Below are positions 12,569 through 27,500 of a stretch of DNA of 64,000 nt, one piece after another; the stretch's first letter is position 1; each line of letters opens with the position of its first letter. The notes under the pieces were generated by a model. That model did not search any database, was not told the DNA's origin, and worked only from the letters and a program-made list of their open reading frames with translations. Position numbers and translations under genes: made by a program. The stretch comes from Mactromeris polynyma. Its lineage: Eukaryota; Mollusca; Bivalvia; Venerida; Mactridae. The stretch is taken from assembly GCA_032209605.1 (NCBI GenBank), contig JASFXZ010000001.1, positions 43,776,619-43,840,618 of the forward strand. The letters run 5' to 3'.

Positions 12569-15500
12569 CTGAAATATTAAGACAATTATTTACTTCTTCA
12601 TCCATATTTAAGTTGAAGAGCCAGCTGTCATACCCTGAGTCAGGTTGTTACAACATGTGTTTCTTTTTTCGAAGATATTAATCAATTGTCTAGCAAAATC
12701 ATAATTTATGTACATTGTGCAACTGAATTTACCATAACATACAGACTTTTGCTTTGCTAGTGTAGAACCATCAGGCAATTCAAAGACTGGTACTGGGAAT
12801 GGCCAAAGTGAGTAATGCTAAACCTTATAGTCAAGTATGTAGAAATTAATATGTTTAACCAGGGTGATATCCGTTGCAATCTATAGTTAAATCTCACTTG
12901 ACGACCACCTGAATAATAAGACCACCTGAATAATAAGACCACCTGAATAATAAGACCACCTGAATAATAAGACCACCTCAATATTAAGAACAAAATGTTC
13001 AAGTCCATTTTCACAGTTTTGCTCTTTATTGAACCTCAATATTAAGACCACCTCAATATTAAGACCAGTTTTCAAGAGACCCAAGGGTGGTTTTATTATC
13101 TAGCTTTAACTGTATACCACTTCTACACAAGTTTGACCTAAATTTTAAAAAAAGTTTAGGAGATACTGCAGTTGACACCATTTTGGCAGACGGACAGGTG
13201 AATAATAAGGACAAAGAGGTGAAGATAACACCTGAATATTTAACCTATTAAACCAGTTCAAAATGTAAATGATACAAGTTTCAAATATCACAAATACATA
13301 GAATAATTATTACACTACAATGAGGTTTATATAACAAAATTTACATAAAAAACAATGAATTCATAACTTGTGTCTAAAATTAGAATAATAATGGGTACTA
13401 CAGGACAGAAATTCATACCATATCATCTACTGTTTTTGTCGCAGCAGGGTTTTGATACGCGTACTACTATATATACATGTACAACAGTAGGAGTGCAGAA
13501 GAGAGAACTTGTGTCTACTGTTTTTGATACATCAGAAACACGTATACATGTAGTTAATACATGTATAATAAATATTATGATTTTGTCATTATATCAGAAT
13601 TTCCATAAAAGTTAAGTTTAATCCCATGATAATATGACATTTCTCCGTGATATGACCATCATACATGGAACATATTGAATGGAAATACTCATGGTAATTA
13701 GGTTCAAGATATTGTAAAATGTAAGAATGTTTCAAGTCATGTGACAAAGCAATCAATTTTGTCATATTATTTCACTGTGCAGTCCAGCCTTTGATAACAG
13801 CCATCTATAAATAGTGGCCCCATGCTGATCACAACCACTCCAAAAACCTCTGTTGGAAATTACAGTGAAACTTCAATAATACGACCACTATTGGTTTGGA
13901 AGTCGGTCATAGCTGTGAGGTGGTCAGATTATTGTGTGAAATATAGTGTACACTTTAAATGGCAGGGAATAGCAATCCATTTCATCATATTATTTCACAT
14001 ACAGTTTCACAAAACCTTCAATAAATTTGATCAAATTACATGAAATGCCATTTTCACGCTGCAACAAGTGATAAATGTTACGAGTACTAACGACACAATA
14101 ACTTGGATGTACAGTAAAACCTCACTAAAAGACCACCTCAATAATAAGACCAACTCAATATTAAGACCACCTCAATATTAAGAACAAAATGTTCAAGTTC
14201 ATTTTCACTGTTTTGCTTTTTATATAAACTCAATATTAAGTTCATCTCAATATTAAGACCAGTTTTCAAGGGTCCCAAGAGTGTCTTATTATCGAGGTTT
14301 AACTGTATAACAATTACTTACAGTCCCATGCATCAAACATGTCATTGATGAAGAAGTCAATAAAACTTGTTTGTGACTTGGGTAGACTGCATGTCTTCCG
14401 ATCAAACACAGGCATTACTACAGGTAACCCTCGCTCCTTCTCTTCATCAGTCTATAGAAAATAATACATAACATAACATATAGTTTATTGGCATAAAATA
14501 TTACATAAATATAGCCAAACAAACAAATAAACAAATGTACATGTATAAGTGGTGAAAAAGTTTTTGTTCAGGAACAAGATTTCATATTTGGAAGTAAGTA
14601 CATGTATTAACAGTATTTTCAACGTATTTATAGTTCTAATTTCTTTCTTTAAAAGCGAAAAATAAAAATTTTGCTAAGTTACCTATTAATTTTATTGATT
14701 TTGTGGACATAAGAATTTCAAATTTTTTGATAGTTGGCCAATTACGAAAATATGGTTGGAAGAATTTTAATCTTAATTGTCTATATTTAGGACATACTAA
14801 CAAAAAATGATACTGATTTTCTATAACTTGCATATTACATTGTGGGCAGATACGATGTTGTCTTTCTAAATTATTATATCTGCCAGTCTCTATTGTTAGG
14901 TTATTTGAGTATAGTCGAAATTTTGAAAGGACAATTAGATATTTCTGATCAATATTAATATTAAGATATTTTTCCATAACAAAATCATGTTTAAATAAAC
15001 AATATTCAGATAATCTGCTCGAGTTATTTATATTAGTATACCAAGTTTGTTTAAAAACATCCAATACTCTTTGTTTAATAGCCTTATAGTTAATAATATT
15101 TGGATTTTGTGATAACCAGACATTTCCTAGACCGTTTACATCTAATAATAATTTTATATGATAAGCCCAATTTAACCCACTGTATGACAGTCCATTATTT
15201 GCATCTTCTGACAGCATTTTATAAATGTTAATGATCAAAGGATTTTTTGATTTCAGTACATTAAGCCAATATTTAATCATTATGATTTGTCTCGCAGTTT
15301 TCATAGGATAACGCCCTAGTTCTCCGTAAAGCCCGTCTAAGTTTGTTGATTTTTTAACATTTAAAACTTTTCTTAAAAATTTACAATGAATTTGTTCTAC
15401 GAGTTTAGCGTCATGATAACCCCAAATGGATGCATTGTAGTTTAATATAGATCCGACTAGACTATCAAATAATCGACATTTTTCAACAGAAGTTAATATA

Positions 15501-18500
15501 ATTTGGTTATATACTATAAATAGATTATGCAACGCATGCGCTGATTCCTGGGCAATTCGTAATTGTGTTCTATACCAAGAACCATTTTTAAATAAATGGG
15601 TACCGATATATTTAAAGGAAGTGACAACTTCTAAGCGTATATTGTTTAATTCTATATTACACTGCGTACCTCGCCCGCGTTCAAATACCATCGCTTTGGT
15701 TTTATTTACATTTATTGTAAGCCCCCATGTACGACAATATTGTTCTAGATCATTGAGCATTAGTTGTAAGGTTTCGGGTGAATGCGCAAAAAATACCGCG
15801 TCATCAGCAAAAAGAAGTAAAAATATCTTAAGTTCGTTCACAGAAAATATTCCCTCTAAATTTGTATTAACATTGTGTAAGATATCATTTATAAATAAAA
15901 TGAACATTAAACTAGAGAGTGGATCACCTTGTTTTAATCCAATATGTGAAGAAAAAAAATCGGACGTTTTACCTTTGTATCGTACGCACTGTTTAATTGT
16001 ATTATACATAGCCTTTAAAGCCGATACAAAATGTGTACTGACTTGAATGTTTAATAATTTTTCCCATAAGAACGATCTGTTGATACGGTCAAAGCATTTT
16101 TCAAAGTCTATAAAGACACAATATAGTTTTTGCTTTGAGTCTAGTGTTTTCGCAATAATTGCATGTAACAGGAATATACAGTCAGTCGTTGATTTGCCCT
16201 TTTGAAATCCAAATTGGTTATGTGATATAAAATCATTGTCATGTGACCATTTAGTGAGTCTATTCATTAACACTTGAGAGTAAATTTTTGCTAAAACGTT
16301 TATCAGGTTATCCCTCTGTAATTTTTTGCTTCTTCCGCAATACAGAAGCTTAATAATTCTATTTCATAATCAATATAAATAACCAGTGCTTATAGGCAGG
16401 AAACAGAAATTCAAATCCAGATTTTGGGAATCAAAGGTTATAAATCTCTGTTTGGATACCAGTCTGAAAATAAGTCTCTGATTGGATGGTTCTCAGAACC
16501 AAGTCTCTGATTGGTTGGATCTCAGAACAATGCATATGATTGGTTGGATCTCAGAACAATGCCTCTGATTGGTTGGTTCTCAGAACAAAGCCTCTGATTG
16601 GTTGGTTCTCAGAACAAAACCTCTGATTGGTTGTGTCTCAGAACAATGCCTCTGATTGGTTGTGTCTCAGAACAAAACCTCTGATTGGTTGTGTCTCAGA
16701 ACAATGCCTCTGATTGGTTGAGATAAGGTGTCAACCATTCAACATGTTGTTGGTTAGAACCCTGTAAACCATACCTCCACAAGAGTCATCAGTACTGGCT
16801 TTAACAGGAAGGGGACTCAATAGTGATTCAAACAAGCATAATGCACTCATCCACCTTATAGATTGGTATATATCTAATGACAAGACAATTTGTATGTACC
16901 AGTAGACTGTAACTGACCTGTTCACAATACTCCTCAGCAATTCTTCTCGCCCATTCCATACACGTATTTACTGGTCTGCATGGATTTGATACATCAGCAC
17001 ATTTGATCAACATTCTACGTATTAATGTCTTGTTTTCTGATGTTGATAACTGACTTATCAATGCTGTACTATCAGGAGAACTAGTACCACTCTACAATAT
17101 CATTCAAAATACATGTATACTAAACACCGTTAACTACAGAGTTCACTTGACAAAATATATATAACTCCCAGACTGATGCTAGTTATTGAAGTAAGAAGCC
17201 GTATTTGACGAAAAAGCACTTAATTTTATCATCTTATAAATTCAAATATAAAATGTAATTTAGATAAACATTCTGATTAAGTTTCATGTAGTTGAGGTAG
17301 AAAGTGCAGCCTCTAGAGTATCCACAACATTTCCTATGATTTGACCTTTTGACCTATCTTTTTCAACAAATGACCCAATATCAACCTTGACCAATTTCTT
17401 GATGAGGCAAACATTCTGAGCAGGTTTCATCAGGATGGAGAAAAGTTGTGACCTCTAGAGTGTCCACAAACAAAATGTAGAATCTGATGGACTACAGACG
17501 CCTGCACGATGGACATCCAACGATCCTAAAGCTTACCATGAGCACTTTGTGTTTTGGAAACATTTTTATATAACTTGCATTTTTAAGGACCTAAGGTAAA
17601 TTCATCTCATTATAGCTTAATATTGTTGTCTGGAAACAGAATTTAAACAAGCAGTCTGTACTAGGATATATACAATGCCTTACGTCAGAACCTGAAATGA
17701 TACCTCCTTGGTGACCTATATAATAAGATCATGTACATGCTACAGAACAGTTAAATGGGGGAGGACAATGCTTAACAATCTATATTTAAATCATAATTAT
17801 GAAAAAATGACAACTTACAAGTGAGGAAGTCTCTTCTGTTTTTTGTGTTAGTTTGTTAATACTATTCACAAACTTGTTAAGGTGTTCAAAATGTTTCATC
17901 ATCTCTGTAGCCAGCACCATGTCAATAATGGCTTGTCTGAGCACACGGTATGTTTCCCTGAAAACACAAACAAATTACACTTACACCGTCCTTAAACAAG
18001 AACAAGGCAAGCCAATGCATATGCTTCTCTGTGGGTAACATTATCGTTAGGACTTTCTCACAAACTCAGCAATTGCATTATTTCACATTTTTATGTATGC
18101 AGACGACAACAATAACGATCAAGCTATTCTTTTTTTAAAAGGACAAACTAAAAATGCAGCCAACCTGCCAGCTTGTTTACAAATGTAGTTGATTGGACCT
18201 AAGTGTGCAAGTATCCAAGACTGCAACACTAACATAATACTGCAAGGGGCATCCAGATTATACCGACATACAATACACACACAAAGAATGACTTAAATTA
18301 AGTTTGGGTGAGGTTCAACTATGAAAAATAAAGTGATGAACTCAACATTGATACTTTCATGAAATGTATGTATATGTTAGACATGTTTATATGCAATACT
18401 GGTGCATAAGGGATAAGCAAAACTGATTTTCATAGATATTTTACATTTGATGTTTTCATTAAGAATTAGTTGCATTATTAACAGTAAAAATCAACTTGAA

Positions 18501-21500
18501 GGAAACATTAACTGTGGAGAAGAAAATATAAGGATATTTCACTTGAATGATATGCTTGTTTTGTGATAGATTAAATAAATACCTGTCAAGATTTTTGAAG
18601 ATGTCAATAGCAGGATCCTTTGATGTCAGTTTGAATGTCAAAGCAGCATGATGACTTTCTAACACAGCACTGAAAACAATATACATACATTTGTACTCAT
18701 TTTCAACAATATCATGTTCTTCTGTACATAATACAGGTCACCTTTATAATTACTCACTAATACGACTACATTGTAATTGCTTATATTGAAGTATGTTCAC
18801 TTGTAAGACTGAAACTATCTCTGGGAAGTCGATTTATGAAAGAATCTAATTCTATCAAATGGTACATAAATATTCGAAGTCGGTATAAGCTATAGGTAGT
18901 GCATTAATATCCTTAAAAAAAATGTCATATCCAATATTGTCACATCTGGTTGTATCAAGCTAATCATTTTCTGTTGACAACACTACGTAAAATTTACACT
19001 GTACAACAATTAGTTGAATTTTGTAATTCTGGTCCGCTAATGTAAGCCATTGAAAATATAAGATCTGTCAATGTGAGAGAAGAATATTTCTGATTGGAAG
19101 TTTAAACCGAACCAAACTAGATGGTTTATTTCACACAAAGACACATGTCTCCCCTCCCGTGTCTTAGACCCAAGGATTCAAGAAAATAGGTCTACATATT
19201 GTTATGCCAGATATTAAATCTACAAGTTACCATGAAATTAATGATAAATACATCTTCACTTATCAACCACCTTTCCCAATCAGAATTTCTGTATCTCTTA
19301 AAATTGTAACTATTCCCGAGTTGAACTTATTTATTGTGTAAACTTTATATCATAACTTGCCATAAGCAGTAAGCTGATAAAAATGCCCATGGAACACAAA
19401 AACTGGGCAATTTCCCAAAACTACATTTATATTAACACCTCCCTTTTGTATAGTGTCACACATCCAGTGGTGGTTATAAATTACATGGTATGTTTATGCA
19501 CAGGGGACATTGATTGCAAGGAACACTTGTTGTTTAAGGAGTGAAACAGATAAAACTCATACACAAAGTTCTGTATATTTGTTCTTGAATCTCAATGTAT
19601 AACCTTGACTGTGTACCGACATTTCTGAAAATTGCTTTCAGAATATCAATGTGCTGAATGAATTGAAAATGTTTCATTGTGTTTGAGAGATGAAAGGCAA
19701 ACATGATTAAGAGATAGGCAGCCCATGGCTTCCACCTCACGTAACCTTGACCTTGACCCAATATGGCAAAACATCGTCAACATCAATCTAACAAGACAAT
19801 ATGACTAACAAGAAGAGATATACGACTTACATATCATTATACATAATAGATAATTCATGTTTAGAGTTGATAAGGTAAGCGTTACTCTTCCCAGGATGAT
19901 CCAGGTCATGTACCGCTGCAGCAATCAGCGCCGCGACTTCATCCATACGATCTAATATTGCCTGGAAACATATAAATACATGTTGCCATAGAAACTTAAT
20001 CAAACAGATAAGTTCTCAGTCAAATATTTCTGAAGACACGGATAATATTTAAGTTGCTATAGAAACTTAAATAAATGAATAAAGTCATACAGAACAAATA
20101 GCAATGAAAAAATAAAAAGCACAGACAAATTACTGGAAGCAAGAAATTAAAAATAGAATGCGGCAATATGTTTGTATCAATAATTTTACAACAGCTAACA
20201 ATAATAAGTCTAATTTTATCAAAATGTTCAATCATTTGAAAAGTTGCTCATAGTAAGCAGAATATTAAATGCTTAGAGCACACATGAAAGCTTGGGTATG
20301 TCCAAATACATGTATGTCTAAAACTCATTAAACAAATGCATTATATATTGTTAATATATAATATATTTTTACAATGAAGCCATTCAATACTTCAGCACTC
20401 AACAACCGATGACTACCAGGAAATGAATATATTCGTTAGACAGCTCTACAAAAATTCAATCAAGTTAACTTTTTTTCAATAAAGAAAGAAGCCAGACATT
20501 CCTGTCTGTCAAACACATCTATCATTAAGTATTTGACATTTTTACTTAGTTTTCTATGCTTCAGTTATTTAGTGCTCAATGATATAATGTGACAGCCAGA
20601 GTGCAAGTATGTTCCAGAGCTCTAAGTCTCCAGTGTGGTCTGAAGCAACAACCGCTCTTCAACAACAGTATCAATTTTCCAGCAGTAAAACAATACTATC
20701 AATTTTACCTCCCTGAAGCAACAACTTCAAAACAACAGCTTAAATTTGCAACTCCAAAATCAAATTGGTCACCCGAGGTTGCATTATCCTTAAACATTAT
20801 CCGTTAAAGATGTATTAGCCTTCTAAACCACTTTTAATACTATAAACTAGATGTGTCCAAAGGACATGGATGCACTATGTATGGACTTTTTATTGTCGAA
20901 AAAGTGCCGTAACTCCTCCTAAATTGAACTTGACATGTATTTTATTATCTTACCTTGCATTTTTCTCGTTGAAGGAAATACGCTGTACTGTTGAGTACAT
21001 CGGCAGCATGAGTAGAATTATGGTACGTGTTCCGTGAGTGATAGTTGGCTTCTATCACACTTAACCAGTTTGCAAGACAAGTCTCAGATATATTCAAAAA
21101 CCCGCACACATCAAATCGTGACATTGTTCGTAAACCCAAGTACACCAAAGGACTGAAATACAACAATAACATATTGGTATCAACTTAAATAGAATTCATA
21201 CATTCTGTATAAGTAACTAAACCAAAAGATAGACATCCATTTTTTGCATATAGAATATAATCACATTTAAAAATCCAAGAGTCAAAGGGTCAACCCTGGG
21301 GTCAAATGGAACCCCTGATCAAATGTTTAATTTTGGCCCACACAATATAAACATTCGATGCATTTATGAAATCTTCAACATACAAAGTCTATTGCATTGT
21401 TATTTCAAACAAAGTAAAACAAACGCTTGGTAGAAAGTGCAATGAAATATTCTGAGAGATACAATCAGGGGATCCAACAGCTGAATGTTCTCAATCCTGA

Positions 21501-24500
21501 AGATTCGCAAAGAAGTCATGTCAAATGATTTCAATTACTCAGCTGCTCTGATCGAAACTTCAATGACCCAGCATTATCAGATGCAGGCGTCTGATGATCT
21601 AGACTATTGAAACGCATTTGTACACAAAAAGTTTTGTACCAGTCGCAACTCAGCCCCTACCCCCTCCCCCCCCACCAAAAAATCATCAGATTAACATCGA
21701 TCTAAAAGTGACCCTGGAGCCTGGTACCCCTGTACAATGGAAGTGTGAAGCTGTTGCAAATTCCTTTACTGAGTCCCATTAGTTTTGAAACCCTCAAATG
21801 ATAATCTAATTTACATCATTTGCATACAAATTCTTTTCATTTTTGTTATTTATTTTTTTCTATTAATTTTTTTTTTTTAAATTATTTTTTATTATTATTA
21901 TTGCATACAAATTCTTATTGGCATAATACTTAGAACAAGACTAGAAAAAAACGTTTGCAGCAGAAAAGCTTTTAATTACAGGGCTCTAGAAATGCAGTAG
22001 CCTGACGACCCTGACAAGTCTAATTGCTGATTCAGGCTACCAACAGTTGAGTTGGACTTAGTCCGGGACAAGTCTGCTATGCACTCCTATTTAACTGTTA
22101 ATCCCTCCCACCGTACCCTATTCTATGCTTGTACAAGTAGCCTCTCATGTCAGGACAATTCAAAATGAACATGTACACTAGTCCGTGACAACTGTATTTA
22201 AAGATAACTTCTAGAGCCCTGTAATTATGAATATATATTTTCAGCATACCGTTTCTGAGTGACTCGCTCTAGCTCAATAATATCAAAGTCCCACTCCGCC
22301 TCTCTCTGTAGAAGATTTCTTATATTGTCAGGAATAAGTTTACTTGATGTATGTGGTAAATGAGACTGCGCCTGATGAACTGAAACCATAAAATAGAATA
22401 CAGGTCATTTAGGTAAATATAATTCATCAATAAATCAACGATTAAGGAAGTCGAGTGTTGTCACGGTGAAATCAAGAAAATTCCTATGGTAGGTAAGGTT
22501 GCCAAGGAAAATGAGATGGCACGTCACTGACGTCTGGAAATAGGACAACAATATTAAAATAATTAAAACAGATGACAGTCTTTATTCATTATATGCAGAT
22601 TTCAAAATCACTCTCGCACCATTCCAACCAATGAGCAGCCACTGTTTAAACAGTCTAACCAATCAGCAGACATTGTTTAAATGGTCTGACCAATCAGTGG
22701 CCAATGTTTAAATGTTCTGACCAATAAGCAGTCACTGTTTAAATGGTCTGACCAATCAGCAGACACTGTTTAAATGGTCTGACCAATCAGCAGACACTGT
22801 TTAAATGGTCTGACCAATCATCAAAACAATGTGCATATCATACTTTTGGCAATTCATTCCAGACACTACTCCATACTGGATGTGCAACAATGTGGTAGAG
22901 TATGAATAAACAGATGACTGAAACTGCAAGGAGTTTCAACCAGTATCAGTGATTATAGTATATTATATTTATAGTATATTATATGTTTCCAAAAATGGCG
23001 GCATTCTCCAATTAGGGCTGCAATGATACTGGTGTCTCTCAGTTTGGTTTTGATTACTATCCTTTCGGTTATTAGGTTTTTATATAAAAATATATAAAAT
23101 ATATAAATTCTCATAACCGATAGTTTAATGACTTATACTGACTGGACATGAATAACTTTCTTGAGAATAAATCATAATCATTAACACTTTGATGCAAATT
23201 CTTCATGATGGGCATTACTCCAGGATCAGAGTTTCAGGAAAATTTAACAATGCAAATAATGTGTTATAGAGTACCTGATTTGTGAGTTACATGGCTAAGT
23301 TCCCCGTCCTTCAGATGTCTCTTCACATCTTGCTACAAAGTTAGAGACAACAACAACATTATAATCAAGTAATTCATTTATATCATAAACAAATAATAGT
23401 GTTCAAAATCACGGTAAACATCATTAAAAACTGGCCCTAATCTTACATTGAATACATATAAAAGAGGACACAGATCTGTCACCCCCTTTATGGGCTTTTC
23501 AGCTGGAATCCAAATATTATGTTTGTACAGGCAATATAATTTTGAAACAATACAAATTGAATCCATTCACCTATTCAGGTGTTATTGATCAGAAACCAAT
23601 TTTGAAAAAGGGCCATAACTCCTAAAAAATGGGTGGATTGGAACCGAAATTGAACTTAGCTGACTTTATAATTAATCTATGCTTATGTGCCCAATATGAA
23701 TTGAATCCATCCATCTTTTCAAGAGTTATTAATCAGAAATCATTTTTTCATGTGTACAGAATTGAAAGATTCATCCAAAAGGATGAAACTGCACTTTTAA
23801 CAATAACCTTTCAAACAAAGATTAAAAAGTATAAATTGTGAACAAGTCTGTTTATTTATTGCTGACAACAGGGTGTCATGACCTAGCTAATACCAAACAC
23901 TGCTTAACAATCTTTTTTCTATCTCATGGAATTTATTTTTACAATAAGCTGAGATAAACCTAAGTACTAAAACTTCCAAATCTTTCTCATAAGATAACAG
24001 GAGACAAAAATAAATTGCTAAAATAACATTACATAATAATACATTTCCTGGAAATGCAATTTCCCGGAAAAATGTTGACAGCATTTCACAATAAGTGTTT
24101 TTTTCTGTTGCCTTTCAACACAATTATTTTACCCCACAAATCATCATTTCCTACAACAATCACTAGTATTGCAATAAACTGTCAGCTCCGCTCTATAAGA
24201 GAATATAATTGGGCAGAATGACGTCAACCGAGCAAAAATTATGAGCCCTTGAGACAGAGGAAATTCTCTCATTTGACACAAGTCACAAATTTCACCATAT
24301 TCTGAAAACATCATAGCAATGACAACACTGTTGCCATAGCGACAAAAAAAATTCTTGCAGAATAATTCATTGTATTTAATACACCGAATATAGTCAGAAA
24401 CTTCTCCAACACCAAGCGTCTTGATGAATTGTATGTAAACCTTCCTAAAGAAGGAAATAATTTAAGCGTTTAGTTTGAAAGCAAGAATTTATTTCTCTGA

Positions 24501-27500
24501 TAAACAAATCCGTACATCCAACAGTAAACATAATGTACTAGCAGCCTTCATGTACCAGGTGTTTGCATCACTTTGACAGATATCTATCCTAGGCTTTGAA
24601 TACTTCTCATATCTTACTAAATCACATCATCCAAAATAACTACTTAGCGGATTAAAAATTAGTCAGTCTTACAACCAGAAGCATATCAAGGTATAAGGAT
24701 TAAACGTTACATTGCTTCAAAGTTAGCGTATCAGAAAAATAACAGAATTTCCAGGGAGACTATTTATAGACATCTTGAAAAACACTGAAAATGGAATTTT
24801 CTTTGTTGCCATAATTTTTACAGATCAATGTCACATTTTCCTTTTGATAGTCTTTATATTCTAATAATCATAACCCTAACCATTATGCTCGCACCTAGGC
24901 CATGTCTGTCAATAAATAGGATTAATGCTTGTCTCTGATGAAGATTGATTTTTGTTCACTAATCCAGCAAAGAAATCATATAATGTTTAATCCAATAATT
25001 TAATCTACCATAATTGTACTGTCAATCAGTTGAAAAGATTCGGTTTTATACATGACATTTCATTAAAATTCCATTAATCGATAAACATATCAACGAAATG
25101 TTTCATCAAGAGAGACGAATAAGGGAAATAAAACTATAAATGTTAATATTGACTGCAACTGACAAAGCATGTCAACAAATTTAAAATCTAGAGAAAATTG
25201 TTGTGTTTGAATATTATCCAAAACTTAAGCTATACACTTTCATTTCATCTCCATACTTAATTAGCAAATTAAGCTAATTATCAGCAACACAGATCACTGG
25301 TAACGAAATACATATTATGTTGAAAGATGAGGAAACTGGACCCCTAAATTAAACAAATTTGATATCGACGGAAAGAAGAGATTTTCTAAAGGATAGATAC
25401 ATGAACTATGATATGCAGAAGATGGAATAGTAGGTAAGTAAAGTATCATTATGAAAATAGTATAAGATTGACAACAGTTTTAGTAAGGGGAGACAACTTC
25501 TTGCATACCATAGTGTAACTTCAACTGTACTTCAATCAGGTACATTGTTACACACTCACTTAGACAATAAATTTTTGTGTACAAACGCACTGAGACGAAT
25601 TGTTCCATTTGAAGTCATTGATTCATCCAGATGAGAATACATGCAACAGCATTGTTTATTATGCTTTATCAAGATTTTCTGTCCATTTTAACAATTTTTG
25701 AGACAATACCTGAATATATACTTACTTTAATATTTACAAACAAGCAAATGATGCTCTAATCTTCATCAATATTTGTATAAATATGTACTTTATCATCAGT
25801 GAAATGTAAACAGTGAGTTATATTAGATAGATACAGTCGGGACCTCCTTCGTTCGAATTCATCGGGTTCTAAACTTTATTTATATATGAATACAATAAAT
25901 GTAGTATCCATTCAATATATTCAAATGATAGACCCATACAGCAAAGACACATGTTTAGACTGGTGGCTTATTGTGTATCACTACATTTTGCCATTTGCTT
26001 TAATTGAAATTTTTCACCTTAACCACTTGCCATACTTTCATTCATGGAATAGCTTCTAAATTTAGAAACCACATGGCTTCCGATTTGATGACGTCATACA
26101 AACTGTCAGACAATCATTTCAAAGGCAAATAGAAAATTTTAAACATTTTTTGCAGTAATTATGTCAACATGCGGTCATAACGAAAAAACATTGCGAGAAA
26201 ACTGTTTACCGCCGTACCATGAAAGCCGCATTACCATGAGAAAGGAGTATACCTAAGAAGATACATTGGGACCTGATATTTATTTCGTATGATACCGAGT
26301 ATTCAGATAGAAGGCGGTCGAATAAAGGAGGTCAGACTGTAATATATAATATAAAATTATGGCAAGCCCGCTTGATGAGAACGGCAAATGTGCATGAAAA
26401 GATTTAACAAAAGCACATTCAATGGTCTCGTTATATTATGCACACAACAACAAAACAACATTGAAAGAAAATAATATTGAAATCTTACTGAAACAAGTCC
26501 GCCGAGGTAGTCACTTGTCATCGGATCTCCATCCTTGTATTCTTGTGTAAAATACGGAGAATAAAGTTCACTGGTACGTAAAATCTCTATTACTTTATCT
26601 AGTGCTTGAGCTACAGTTATGGGGCTATTTTCCTGCGCTGTGTTAATTATATTTATAACCTAAAAAGAAAGCATTAGGAATAAACTACAAAGTAAAAGAG
26701 AAGGGGGATGTCATTGATTTTTTTTATTGCATACATTATATACATCTTTGATAATAAAATTCTGCTTACAAGTCTCACAGACAGAAGTGCCGCCACATGG
26801 CATTTACTGCTGCTTGGGACAGCAGCATGCATTCATATGTATTTTGGAAATTTATTGATGAACCAACAACCCCTACGCCAGAAGCCCCTAGCATAGAAGT
26901 AATCATAAAGCGTAGGACTCGTGGGTTCAAACTATCAGTTTCACAAATAAATTTCCATAATAATTTCAATACGATCCTGATAAAATCACAGCCCAAAATA
27001 TATATAAGCCTTATTTTTTATTATGAACACTGGTCAGTTGTCCAAAGCAGTGCCCAAGCGTTTCCCATCAGTATAAACCTGTGAACTACAAGCTGTATGG
27101 TAGAAAGTACAGCCGTGATTTTGAGCGGAAAAGTATTGGAGAAACAGAAACAACATCTTGAGGGAAATAAATTCAAGACAACAAATTAAGCGAACCAATG
27201 ACATCCCATGAAAATAATATGCTGCGTTAAAAGCAAAGGCTGGTACAACAATTACATAGATGTAAAAAGCCATCTTACATGAAAAATGTACGGAAGAGCA
27301 CTAACAATTTGACTGTCAATTTGGTGGGTTGATTGAATGCTGCATTTAAACTAACATTTGTTAAGAGATAGCCGAGGCATTTAACATTTATCCTGAAGCA
27401 CTCACTGATCATTGAGTTTATACAAAATTTGGTACCTTATATTACAAAGAGTAGTATCCATCTGATTTACTAACAATTTATTAAACAATTTATCATTGCC

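Larger units (their letters stand above)
23333..26488 (-). other. 3.2 kb PDE8 intron
   Basis: Holds R1 copy 3 and the 506 bp pogo-type element. 23770-25830 has nothing I can name. Confidence 0.7.

Noticed and set aside
15621..16046. 141-codon plus-strand ORF
   Set aside because: Shadow of the LINE reverse transcriptase ORF on the opposite strand.
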